Shown: in pieces, positions 37,886 through 45,835 of the stretch
Layout of the letters: the number at the start of each line of letters is the position of its first letter
Position numbering within the stretch: the first letter of the stretch is position 1
DNA from: Frondihabitans sucicola
GTDB taxonomy: Bacteria; Actinomycetota; Actinomycetes; Actinomycetales; Microbacteriaceae
Assembly (NCBI RefSeq): GCF_030296615.1
Contig: NZ_AP027732.1
Coordinates: 2,046,001-2,110,000, forward strand
Direction of reading: 5' to 3'
DNA length: 64,000 bases
The notes under the pieces: generated by a model
Seen by the model: the letters and a program-made list of their open reading frames with translations, nothing else
Databases searched by the model: none
Told to the model about the DNA's origin: nothing
Position numbers and translations under genes: made by a program

Positions 37886-39079
37886 ATGACCGAGACGATT
37901 CACCGCTCCGCTCTGCGGAGGATGACGATGCGAAGCCCGTCCGAGCCGCACCGCGCGGCGAGCTCGCTGGAGCTGTTGTTCGACCTCGTGTTCGTCGTCG
38001 CGGTCTCGTTCGCATCGGTCTCCCTGCACCACAACCTGCAGGAGGGCCACGTGTTCCTGGGGGTCGTCCACTACCTGATGGCGTTCTTCGCGATCTGGTG
38101 GGCCTGGATGAACTTCACCTGGTTCGGCACCTCCTTCGACACCGACGATTGGCTGTACCGGATCGCGACGGTGGTGCAGATGGGAGGCGCGCTCACGTTC
38201 GCGGCCGGTGTCTCGGGCATCTCGAACGTCGACCACCCCGACTTCACGCTCGGGGTGACCGGCTACATCATCATGCGGCTGGCGATGGCGTTCCAGTGGT
38301 TCCGGGCGGCGCACGACGAGCCGCGCACCCGGAAGACGACCCTGCGCTACGGCTTCGGGATCCTGGTGGTCCAGTGCTTCTGGCTCCTGCTCTACGTGCT
38401 GCCCGACGACCTGAAGCTGCCCGCCTTCCTGGTCGGCATCGTGCTCGAGATCTCGGTACCGATCTTCGCGGAGGCGGCCGGCACGACGTCCTGGCACCTG
38501 CACCACATGACCGAGCGCTACGGGCTCTTCACCCTGATCGTTCTGGGCGAGTCGATCCTGGCCTCCACGAACGCCGTGGTCGAGGTGGGCACGTCGACCG
38601 AACACCTCGCCGACCTGGTGCTGCTCGCCGCGTCGTCGCTCGTGATCATCGTGTGTTTCTGGTGGATCTACTTCGCCTTCCCGCAGCACGGACTCCTCAC
38701 CTCGATCCGCACCGCGCTCGGCTGGGGCTACGGCCACTACGCGATCTTCGCCTCGGCCGCCGCGCTCTCCGCCGGCATCGAGATCTCCCTGAACGTGGAG
38801 TCCGGCGACCTGCACCTCTCGCACGTGGCCGCCGCAGCGACCCTCGCCGTCCCTTGTGCGGTGTACCTGTTCTTCGTCTGGTTCCTGGTACTACGTCGCC
38901 AGTCGTCGGGCCGGGTCAACGTCGTCGTCCCTCTCCTGGCGGTGCTCGTGGCACTCGCCTCGTTCGCGCCGTTCTCGCTGCAGGTGGTGGCGGTGCTGAT
39001 GGTGCTGGCAGTCGTCGTCGTGGTCGCGGGACGCGACCGCTCCTTCCGGGCGCTGCAGGATCACGGCACCTGGGCCTAG
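37886..39079 (+). CDS. ltrA: Low-temperature-requirement protein A family (LtrA) membrane protein
   Basis: A 397-residue protein with about 12 membrane helices. SSLELLFDLVFVVAVSFAS at the N-terminus, HYLMAFFAIWWAWMNFTWF and MTERYGLFTLIVLGESILA are typical LtrA elements. Originally tied to growth of Listeria in the cold; biochemical role is unknown. ATG 37886 follows TACTGT by six bases. Divergent from the SGNH lipoprotein (67 bp between starts). Confidence 0.92.
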   Translation: MTETIHRSALRRMTMRSPSEPHRAASSLELLFDLVFVVAVSFASVSLHHNLQEGHVFLGVVHYLMAFFAIWWAWMNFTWFGTSFDTDDWLYRIATVVQMGGALTFAAGVSGISNVDHPDFTLGVTGYIIMRLAMAFQWFRAAHDEPRTRKTTLRYGFGILVVQCFWLLLYVLPDDLKLPAFLVGIVLEISVPIFAEAAGTTSWHLHHMTERYGLFTLIVLGESILASTNAVVEVGTSTEHLADLVLLAASSLVIIVCFWWIYFAFPQHGLLTSIRTALGWGYGHYAIFASAAALSAGIEISLNVESGDLHLSHVAAAATLAVPCAVYLFFVWFLVLRRQSSGRVNVVVPLLAVLVALASFAPFSLQVVAVLMVLAVVVVVAGRDRSFRALQDHGTWA

Positions 39080-39088
39080 TCTCACGGT

Positions 39089-39352
39089 ATGAGCACGGGG
39101 CCATCGCGCAGGATCACGACGTTCCGGTCGTTCGCTCGCGTCGCGCGGGCGGAGGCCTGGCTAGCGCTCGTCGAGCCCGTGTGGCCTCGAGGCTTCGTGC
39201 GGCTCCTGGGCCTCGTCGGCATCGTGGAGGGCGTCTTCCTGCTGCTGATCTCGGGCACGGCTCCGGTTGGAGAGGTCGGCACGCTCACGCTTCTCGCGGG
39301 TGAGACCGCCTTCGTGGCGTCGTTCGCCCCTGCTGGTCGTCCGTCCGGCTGA
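39089..39352 (+). CDS. Hypothetical small membrane protein, 87 aa
   Basis: Function not recognised. Basic N-terminus (about 35 residues), then two hydrophobic stretches (FVRLLGLVGIVEGVFLLLIS and VGTLTLLAGETAFVASF). ATG 39089 lies six bases after TAGTCT and nine bases after ltrA. Coding bias fits the genome. May be cotranscribed with ltrA. Confidence 0.6.
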   Translation: MSTGPSRRITTFRSFARVARAEAWLALVEPVWPRGFVRLLGLVGIVEGVFLLLISGTAPVGEVGTLTLLAGETAFVASFAPAGRPSG

Positions 39353-39441
39353 TCCTGCTTTCCTCGGCCTCGCTCGTCGGCCCTGCGCCGTGAACGGCGC
39401 TCGGTGCCGCTGCCGCTCGGCTCCGGAGGACGTCGTGCGAG

Positions 39442-39552
39442 ATGGGCAGCATTATCGTTGCAGCCATTGGAAAGGTTCCGGGCTGGATTCGGGTGCTTGC
39501 AGGCGACCTCTCTGCCGCGGCCATCTACGATCTGATCAAAGGTCTCTTTTGA
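39442..39552 (+). CDS. 36-aa amphipathic peptide, leaderless-bacteriocin-like
   Basis: A very short reading frame encodes a hydrophobic, mildly cationic peptide starting MGSIIVAAIGKVPGWIRVLA and ending YDLIKGLF. There is no signal peptide or processing site. Length, MGxI/GK start, glycine and tryptophan content recall leaderless bacteriocins of the aureocin type, but identity is unproven. GGAGGA lies 11-16 bases upstream. Its TGA overlaps the TTG of the next gene (TTGA), as in toxin-immunity pairs. Local base composition is less G+C-rich than neighbours. Confidence 0.5.
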   Translation: MGSIIVAAIGKVPGWIRVLAGDLSAAAIYDLIKGLF

Positions 39553-39959
39553 TCGCGCATCGCCGCCGCTGCAGGAAGATCGCCTTCGAGATGAGGCTTC
39601 GTGGGGCCGACGAAAACACGATTGCGGCAGAGCTCCACCGAATCGAGAGGTCGCTCGAGAGCGGTGACTCGCGTGTCGAGCTCGCGTCGCCGTCGGACAT
39701 CGCCGCGCAGTTCGCACCGTCGAAGCCTCACGGTCTGAGTCGCGGCCTGATCGTCGGTGGTGGCGTGCTCATGGCGGTCGCCGCTGCTGCGCAGCTCGTC
39801 GGGTTCGTCGTGTTCCATCTCGACTTCCGAATCGGGCCCGTCCCGATGTTCATCCTCGGCCTGCCGATGTTTCTGGTCCTGTTCGGGGTTGCCGTTGTCG
39901 TCGATTTCAGGCTTCCGGCAGGGTTCGCTCGGCGACAGCCGTCGACACAGCCTCGGTGA
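39549..39959 (+). CDS. Two-helix membrane protein with basic N-terminus, coupled to short peptide
   Basis: A 136-residue protein not assigned to a family. Residues 1-65 are charged and helical (HRRRCRKIAFEMRLRGADEN, then a run of Glu/Arg/Ser); two membrane helices follow (RGLIVGGGVLMAVAAAAQLV and GPVPMFILGLPMFLVLFGVA); the C-terminus is short and basic. TTG 39549 overlaps the preceding peptide stop, so translation is coupled. If the peptide is a bacteriocin or holin-like toxin, this would be the immunity or partner protein; that is inference. Confidence 0.55.
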   Translation: MIAHRRRCRKIAFEMRLRGADENTIAAELHRIERSLESGDSRVELASPSDIAAQFAPSKPHGLSRGLIVGGGVLMAVAAAAQLVGFVVFHLDFRIGPVPMFILGLPMFLVLFGVAVVVDFRLPAGFARRQPSTQPR

Positions 39960-40060
39960 CCTCACGCAGGTCATCGCCGTCTCCCTCACGAGCGGCGGCG
40001 ATGCCTGTCGTTCTCGGCGAGTCGGTGTCGACCCGCCGTGTTCCCTCTCGTTCCGTCCCG

Positions 40061-40602
40061 TGCCGCGCGAAGCACCGGCCCCGGACGACGCGAGGTGCCG
40101 TCGAAACGTCTGTTCGCACGACCGATGGCGCAGGAGCAGACGCAGACGACCGAGTCCGCTGCGAGGCGAAGCCGATCACAGGTCCGGTGCGCCCGTTCCG
40201 TGCCGCGCGAAGCACCGGCCCCGGACGACGCGAGGTGCCGTCGAAACGTCTGTTCGCACGACCGATGGCGCAGGAGCAGACGCAGACGACCGATTGCCGG
40301 TGCGAGGGGAAGCAGAGCACAGGTCCGGTGCGCCCGTTCCGTGCCGCGCGAAGCGCCGGCCCCGGACGACGCGAGGTGCCGTCGAAACGTCTGTTCGCAC
40401 GACCGATGGCGCAGGAGCAGACGCGGACGACCGATTCCGGTGCGAGGGGAAGGCGAGCACAGGTCCGGTGCGCCCGTTCCGTGCCGCGCGAAGCGCCGGC
40501 CCCGGACGACGCGAGGTGCCGTCGAAGCGTCTGTCCGCACGACCGATGGCGCAGGAGCAGACGCGGACGACCGAGTCCGCTGCGAGGCGAAGCCGAGCAC
40601 AG
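40061..40602 (+). repeat. Four tandem copies of a ~140-bp repeat
   Basis: Copies begin at about 40061, 40201, 40342 and 40482 (period 140-141 bp), each starting TGCCGCGCGAAGC and containing CGTCTGTTCGCACGACCGAT. Copies differ by a few substitutions, including two versions of the distal 30 bp. The last ends 19 bp from the 3' end of tRNA-Gly. Frames stay open through the array only because its length is nearly a multiple of three and it lacks stops; no start, RBS or fold supports a protein. The remaining stretch 39960-40060 holds nothing else I can see. Confidence 0.93.
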
Positions 40603-40620
40603 GGAACGCCCGAGGAAGGG

Positions 40621-40691
40621 AGGGGATGACGGGAATCGAACCCGCGCCATCAGTTTGGAAAACTGAGGCTCTACCATTGAGCTACATCCCC
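40621..40691 (-). tRNA. tRNA-Gly (UCC)
   Basis: On the minus strand acceptor GGGGATG pairs with CATCCCC; D arm GCTC/GAGC; anticodon loop TTTCCAA between TCAGT and ACTGA gives anticodon TCC; T arm carries GGTTCGATTCC. Discriminator is T; CCA is not encoded. The ~140-bp repeat array begins right beyond its 3' end. Confidence 0.95.
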
Positions 40692-40851
40692 GTGAGGATC
40701 AGGGCGAGGCCCCGAACGCGCAGAAATAAGCATAGGGCATTGTTTTGCCCGATCAGGTTCGGACGCCGCAGACGGGCTAGACTTCACGAGGCCATTTCGC
40801 CCCGACCTCAACGGGGAGCATCGTGATGGTCGCCAGCAAGACCAGCTTGAC

Positions 40852-40924
40852 CGGGGCGTAGCGTAGTGGCTAGCGCGTCCGTTTTGGGGGCGGAAGATCG
40901 CAGGTTCGAGTCCTGTCGCCCCGA
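40852..40924 (+). tRNA. tRNA-Pro (UGG)
   Basis: Acceptor CGGGGCG pairs with CGCCCCG; anticodon loop TTTGGGG between TCCGT and GCGGA gives anticodon TGG; T arm GCAGG-TTCGAGT-CCTGT. Discriminator A; CCA is not encoded. A TAGACT box at 40778-40783 may belong to its promoter. The two tRNA genes 40621-40691 and 40852-40924 are divergent. Confidence 0.94.
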
Positions 40925-40930
40925 CGCTGT

Positions 40931-41059
40931 GCTTGTCACACGACAGATGGCTTGTCAGACGACAGGTTGCTTGTCACACGACAGATGGCTTGTCAGACGA
41001 CAGGTTGCTTGTCACACGACAGGTTGCCTGTCACACGACAGACGGCTTGTCGCACGGCG
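40931..41059 (+). repeat. 19-bp tandem array, about 6.8 units
   Basis: Units GCTTGTCACACGACAGATG and GCTTGTCAGACGACAGGTT alternate, beginning six bases after tRNA-Pro. Each unit contains TGTC....GACA, a short inverted repeat. Unit boundaries: 40931, 40950, 40969, 40988, 41007, 41026, 41045. No spacers. The array occupies most of the tRNA-Pro to tig gap. Confidence 0.92.
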
Positions 41060-41143
41060 AGCGATGGTGAGCACCGGCCGCAGTCGCGGGTGCCGAACCA
41101 GGACGAAACCACCAAGATCCACCGACACAGGAGAAACACGACA

Positions 41144-42465
41144 TTGGTCAAGACCACGGTTGAGCAGCTCAGCCCTACGCGCGTCAAGCTCAACATCGCG
41201 GTGAGCCCCGACGACCTCAAGCCCGGCATCACTCACGCCTACGGCCACATCGCCGAGCAGGTGCAGATCCCCGGGTTCCGCAAGGGCAAGGTTCCGCCGC
41301 CCATCATCGACCAGCGCGTCGGTCGCGAAGAGGTTCTGAACCACGCGGTCAACGAGAGCATGGACACCTTCTACCGTGCCGCGGTCGAAGAGGTCGAGCT
41401 TCGCCCCCTGGGTCGTCCCGAGGCCGACGTCGTCGAGTGGCCGGACGTGAAAGACTTTTCCGGTGACCTGCTGATCGCCGTCGAGGTCGACGTGCGCCCC
41501 GAGTTCACGCTCCCCGAGTACGACGGCCTCGAGCTCACGGTCGACTCGGTCGAGATCACCGACGACGAGGTCGAGGAGGAGCTCACCAACCTCCGCACCC
41601 GCTTCGGCACGCTGATCACTGTCGACCGCCCCGCCGCCACCGGCGACTTCGCGCAGATCGACCTGATCGCCACCATCGACGACACCGAGGTCGACAACGC
41701 CAAGGGCATCTCGTACGAGATCGGCTCCGGCGACCTCATCGAGGGCATCGACGAGGCCCTCGACTCCTCACCGCGGGCGAGTCGACCACCTTCGAGTCGA
41801 AGCTGCTCGGCGGCGACCGCGAGGGCGAGACCGCCCTCATCGCCGTCACGCTGACCGCCGTCAAGGAGCGCGAGCTTCCCGAGGCCGACGACGACTTCGC
41901 TCAGATCGCCAGCCAGTTCGACACTCTCGACGAGCTCAAGGCCGACCTGAAAGAGCAGCTCGCCAAGTCGAAGACCTTCGGTCAGGGCGCACAGGCGCGC
42001 GACCAGGTCGTCGAGAAGCTCCTCGAGGGCGTCGAGATCCCGATCCCCGAGAAGCTCGTCGAAGACGAGGTCCACCGTCACCTCGAGCAGGAGAACCGTC
42101 TCGAAGACGACGTCCACCGCGCCGAGGTCAAGGAGTCCAGCGAGGTCGCCTTCCGCAACCAGATCCTTCTCGACGCCATCGCCGAGAAAGAAGAGGTCAA
42201 GGTCGAGCAGGACGAACTGACTCAGTACCTCATTCAGGGCGCAGCCCAGTACGGCATGGAGCCTGGCGAGTTCATCAAGGTCCTCGACCAGAACGGTCAG
42301 ATCCCCTCGATGGTCGGTGAGGTCGCTCGCTCGAAGGCTCTGGCGGTCGTGCTGTCCAAGGCCACGGTGAAAGACGACAAGGGCAACGACGTCGACCTCT
42401 CCGCTTTCACGGCCACGGCCGGAGTCGGCGACGAGGAAGACCACTCGGGGCACGACCACGCCTAA
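41144..42465 (+). CDS. tig: Trigger factor, ribosome-associated chaperone/PPIase (one frameshift)
   Basis: Nascent-chain chaperone of about 440 residues. N-terminal ribosome-binding domain: [20 protein letters not shown] and the signature [22 protein letters not shown]-type PPIase domain contains [14 protein letters not shown] and [13 protein letters not shown]; the C-terminal helical domain ends acidic with EDHSGHDHA (metal-binding-like). Break near 41771: one C in CTCGACTCCTCACC gives [16 protein letters not shown] 41144 follows CAGGAG by ten bases and precedes VKTTVE, the usual family start. Confidence 0.94.
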
Positions 42466-42483
42466 ACAGCGTGAGAAACTCCC

Positions 42484-42519
42484 ACGAGAGCGCAGGATCC
42501 GCGGATCCTGCGCTCTCGT
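42484..42519. terminator. Perfect 36-bp palindromic terminator of tig
   Basis: Arms of 18 bp (ACGAGAGCGCAGGATCCG and its complement) meet without a true loop; TGCGTTTC follows. The stem consists of two inverted GCAGGATC octamers (42492-42499 and 42504-42511) plus flanking AGC. It ends tig 18 bp after its stop. Confidence 0.8.
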
Positions 42520-42547
42520 TGCGTTTCGGGGCGCCCCGGCGGCCTTC

Positions 42548-42638
42548 CCTCCAGAAATCGAAGGGGATATTCGCCCGACGCCCCTCCGATCCCCCTGAAA
42601 ACCGGGGGAGAGGCAAAATCCCCTTCGATTTCGGGAGG
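42548..42638. repeat. Palindromic intergenic element, copy B
   Basis: Arms 42548-42568 and 42618-42638 match 20 of 21 (CCTCCAGAAATCGAAGGGGAT) and are the same arms as copy A at 33779-33865. The centres also share CCGACGCCC and CGATCCC. Together with the tig terminator it fills 42466-42820, where I see no gene. Confidence 0.85.
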
Positions 42639-42820
42639 GACGCCTGGGCGTCGGCGGCACCGCGCCGATCCGCGTCGGAGCGACGGGTGGCCGAGCTCGT
42701 CGAGGTCCGGCGCCGCTACGCCGACCGGCGCCGAAAATACAGCCGTGGGCGAACAGCCCGGAAAGCGCGCGTTGCACCCTCTAAGTTCGTACTCAAGCGA
42801 CAACTGAATGGGAGCACCAC

Positions 42821-43408
42821 ATGGCCGACGTAACACTGCCCAACAGTGTTTTTGACCGACTTCTCAAAGACCGCATCATCTGGCTCGGTTCCGAGGTGCG
42901 CGACGACAACGCCAACGAGATCGCTGCCAAGCTTCTCCTGCTTGCCGCCGAGGACTCCGAAAAAGACATCTACCTCTACATCAACTCGCCCGGCGGTTCG
43001 ATCACCGCGGGCATGGCGATCTACGACGCCATGGAGTTCGTGCCGAACGACATCGTGACCGTCGGCATCGGCATGGCGGCCTCGATGGGCCAGCTGCTCC
43101 TCACCGCAGGCACCAAGGGCAAGCGCTACATCACGCCCAACGCCCGTGTGCTGCTCCACCAGCCGCACGGTGGCTTCGGCGGCACCTCGTCCGACATCCA
43201 GACGCAGGCTCAACTGATCCTGTCGATGAAGCAGCGCCTGGCCGAGATCACGGCCGCTCAGACGGGCAAGACCGTCGAGCAGGTCAACGAAGACGGCGAC
43301 CGCGACCGCTGGTTCACCGCAGAAGAGGCCCTCGAGTACGGCTTCGTCGACCACATCCGTTCGTCGGCATCCGACGTCATCGGTGGCGCCGGAACCGACC
43401 AGGAATAA
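42821..43408 (+). CDS. clpP1: ATP-dependent Clp protease proteolytic subunit 1
   Basis: Serine protease subunit of Clp, 195 residues. Catalytic Ser88 in GMAASMG, His113 in VLLHQPHGG, and Asp in the following handle region; [19 protein letters not shown] is the oxyanion segment. In actinobacteria ClpP1 and ClpP2 form a mixed tetradecamer; this gene lies 28 bp before clpP2 and both precede clpX. ATG 42821 follows GGGAGC. Confidence 0.96.
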   Translation: MADVTLPNSVFDRLLKDRIIWLGSEVRDDNANEIAAKLLLLAAEDSEKDIYLYINSPGGSITAGMAIYDAMEFVPNDIVTVGIGMAASMGQLLLTAGTKGKRYITPNARVLLHQPHGGFGGTSSDIQTQAQLILSMKQRLAEITAAQTGKTVEQVNEDGDRDRWFTAEEALEYGFVDHIRSSASDVIGGAGTDQE

Positions 43409-43436
43409 CTCCACCTACTTACCAGAAGGAACAAAA

Positions 43437-44096
43437 ATGGAATCGCCACTGATGGGTGGAGCCCCCAAGTTCGAGGCCCCGAGCTCCCGCTACGTCCTGC
43501 CCTCGTTCGAAGAGCGCACGGCCTACGGCTACAAGCGTCAAGACCCGTACGCCAAGCTGTTCGAAGACCGCATCATCTTCATGGGCGTGCAGGTCGACGA
43601 CGCGTCGGCCGACGACGTCATGGCCCAGCTGCTCGTGCTCGAGAGCATGGATCCGGATCGCGACATCACGCTCTACATCAACTCGCCCGGTGGGTCGTTC
43701 ACGGCCATGACGGCGATCTACGACACGATGCAGTACATCCGCCCCGACATCCAGACGGTCTGCCTCGGTCAGGCCGCTTCGGCCGCAGCGGTGCTGCTCG
43801 CCGCCGGAACCCCCGGCAAGCGTCTCGCCCTGCCGAACGCCCGCGTCCTCATCCACCAGCCGTCCACCGGTGGTCAGGGTGGCGGTCAGGCGTCCGACAT
43901 CGAGATCCAGGCGCAGGAGGTCCTCCGCATGCGCACCTGGCTCGAGGAGACCCTCTCGAAGCACTCCAACAAGACGCCCGAGCAGGTCAACCGCGACATC
44001 GAGCGCGACAACATCCTCGGTGCCCAGGCCGCCCTCGAGTACGGCCTGATCGATCAGGTTCTCACCTCGCGCAAGAACCTGGCGCTCACGAAGTAG
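43437..44096 (+). CDS. clpP2: ATP-dependent Clp protease proteolytic subunit 2
   Basis: Second ClpP, 219 residues. Catalytic Ser115 in GQAASAA and His140 in LIHQPSTGG; the N-terminus has the 40-residue extension and [20 protein letters not shown] typical of actinobacterial ClpP2, which contacts the ATPase. ATG 43437 follows AGAAGGA by seven bases. Followed by a strong terminator before clpX. Confidence 0.96.
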   Translation: MESPLMGGAPKFEAPSSRYVLPSFEERTAYGYKRQDPYAKLFEDRIIFMGVQVDDASADDVMAQLLVLESMDPDRDITLYINSPGGSFTAMTAIYDTMQYIRPDIQTVCLGQAASAAAVLLAAGTPGKRLALPNARVLIHQPSTGGQGGGQASDIEIQAQEVLRMRTWLEETLSKHSNKTPEQVNRDIERDNILGAQAALEYGLIDQVLTSRKNLALTK

Positions 44097-44105
44097 AGCC
44101 TTACC

Positions 44106-44142
44106 CCAGAAGCCCCGCGCCCGCCCGGTGCGGGGCTTCTGG
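44106..44142 (+). terminator. Terminator of clpP1-clpP2
   Basis: CCAGAAGCCCCGC (44106-44118) pairs perfectly with GCGGGGCTTCTGG (44130-44142), 11-base loop. No T-run follows. Separates clpP1P2 from clpX, which has its own promoter-like TAGGCT at 44281-44286 and a leader of about 40 bases. Confidence 0.75.
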
Positions 44143-44332
44143 CGTGCGAGGCGGCGCAGCCCGTGAGAAGCGCGCAGGATCATCGCCCAAGCGTTTCGTG
44201 CGTCGGGAACGAACCACGGGTGGGCACGCCACCGACGGCGATTCCCGAGTCACGATGCTCTGAGTGTCGGCGGTTCGGGTTAGGCTCGTTCAACGACGAC
44301 CGTCAGGTCACAACGCCTTAGGGAGGCCGAGC

Positions 44333-45613
44333 ATGGCACGCATTGGTGAAAGTGCCGACCTGCTCAAGTGCTCGTTCTGCGGTAAGAGCCAGAAGCAGGT
44401 TCAGCAACTGATCGCCGGCCCCGGCGTCTACATCTGCGACGAGTGCGTCGAGCTGTGCAACGAGATCATCGAAGAGCGCCTCGCCGAGGCGGGCGAAGAG
44501 CCCTCGAGCGAGTTCGACCTGCCGAAGCCGCGCGAGATCTACGACTTCCTCGAGGAGTACGTGATCGGTCAGGCGCCTGCGAAGCGCGCGCTGTCCGTTG
44601 CCGTGTACAACCACTACAAGCGCATCCGGTCGCTCAACACGCTGGCCTCGGCCGACTCGCTCGGTGACGACATCGAGATCGCCAAGTCCAACATCCTCCT
44701 GATCGGCCCGACCGGCTGCGGCAAGACCTATCTCGCGCAGACGCTGGCGAAGCGGCTCAATGTGCCGTTCGCGGTCGCCGACGCGACGGCCCTCACCGAG
44801 GCGGGCTACGTCGGCGAAGACGTCGAGAACATCCTGCTGAAGCTCATCCAGGCCGCCGACTACGACGTCAAGCGGGCCGAGACCGGCATCATCTACATCG
44901 ACGAGGTCGACAAGATCGCCCGCAAGGCCGAGAACCCCTCCATCACGCGCGACGTCTCGGGCGAGGGCGTGCAACAGGCCCTGCTCAAGATCCTCGAAGG
45001 CACCGTGGCCTCCGTCCCGCCGCAGGGCGGCCGCAAGCATCCCCACCAGGAGTTCATCCAGATCGACACGACGAACGTCCTGTTCATCGTCGCCGGTGCT
45101 TTCGCCGGGCTCGAAGAGATCATCTCCTCGCGAGCCGGCAAGCGCGGCATCGGGTTCGGCGCCCCGCTCTACAACAAGGGCAACGACGCCAACCTGTTCA
45201 GCGAGGTCCTGCCCGAAGATCTCCACAAGTTCGGGCTCATCCCCGAGTTCATCGGTCGCCTCCCCGTCGTGACGACCGTCACGCAGCTCGACCAAGAGGC
45301 GCTGATGGAGATCCTCACCAAGCCGAAGAACGCCCTCGTGCGCCAGTACCAGCGCATGTTCGAGCTCGACGGCGTCGAACTCGAGTTCGAGGAGCCGGCG
45401 CTGGAGGCCATCGCCGACCTCGCGGTCCTGCGCCAGACCGGTGCGCGCGGCCTTCGCGCCATCATGGAGGAGGTGCTCGGCCCGATCATGTTCGACGTGC
45501 CCTCCAATGACGAGGTGGGGCGAGTAGTCGTCACCAAGGCCTCCGTCCTCGAGAACGCGGCGCCGACCATCGTGCCGCGCTCCATCACCGAGCGCACCGA
45601 GAAGTCCGCCTAG
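44333..45613 (+). CDS. clpX: ATP-dependent Clp protease ATP-binding subunit ClpX
   Basis: AAA+ unfoldase, 426 residues. Zinc-binding domain with Cys13, 16, 35 and 38 ([16 protein letters not shown]); Walker A GPTGCGKT near residue 125, Walker [11 protein letters not shown], pore-2 and sensor regions, and the ClpP-binding loop in [14 protein letters not shown] 44333 follows GGGAGG. It delivers substrates to the ClpP1P2 core encoded just upstream. Confidence 0.97.
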   Translation: MARIGESADLLKCSFCGKSQKQVQQLIAGPGVYICDECVELCNEIIEERLAEAGEEPSSEFDLPKPREIYDFLEEYVIGQAPAKRALSVAVYNHYKRIRSLNTLASADSLGDDIEIAKSNILLIGPTGCGKTYLAQTLAKRLNVPFAVADATALTEAGYVGEDVENILLKLIQAADYDVKRAETGIIYIDEVDKIARKAENPSITRDVSGEGVQQALLKILEGTVASVPPQGGRKHPHQEFIQIDTTNVLFIVAGAFAGLEEIISSRAGKRGIGFGAPLYNKGNDANLFSEVLPEDLHKFGLIPEFIGRLPVVTTVTQLDQEALMEILTKPKNALVRQYQRMFELDGVELEFEEPALEAIADLAVLRQTGARGLRAIMEEVLGPIMFDVPSNDEVGRVVVTKASVLENAAPTIVPRSITERTEKSA

Positions 45614-45635
45614 CCCCCGTTAGTCGGCGTTACGT

Positions 45636-45666
45636 CGAAGGTTTCGCGCTCTGCGCGAGGCCTTCG
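45636..45666 (+). terminator. Hairpin after clpX
   Basis: CGAAGGTTTCGCGC pairs with GCGCGAGGCCTTCG (14 bp with two G-T wobbles, three-base loop), 22 bp after the clpX stop. No clear T-run. The rest of 45614-45835 shows no gene. Confidence 0.55.
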
Positions 45667-45835
45667 ATGCCGTGCCGACAGCCTGGGCGACACGCCGTGG
45701 CTCGGCCGATGCGCCGGCGCCGCGGACACGGCAGCTCGGCCGAAACGCATCGTCTTGCTGCAGGCGGACACTCTCGGGTGCAGGATGTGAGGAGTGCGGC
45801 CGATCAGGCGGCCGGCACATCGGACGGGGAACTCC

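Noticed and set aside
39986..40677. Long open frames on both strands across the 140-bp repeats
   Set aside because: Open only because the unit lacks stops and is near a multiple of three; all give low-complexity repeats and overlap tRNA-Gly.
40931..41059. Possible CRISPR array
   Set aside because: Units are contiguous without spacers, alternate between two variants, and no cas gene is near. The same applies to 10546-10751.
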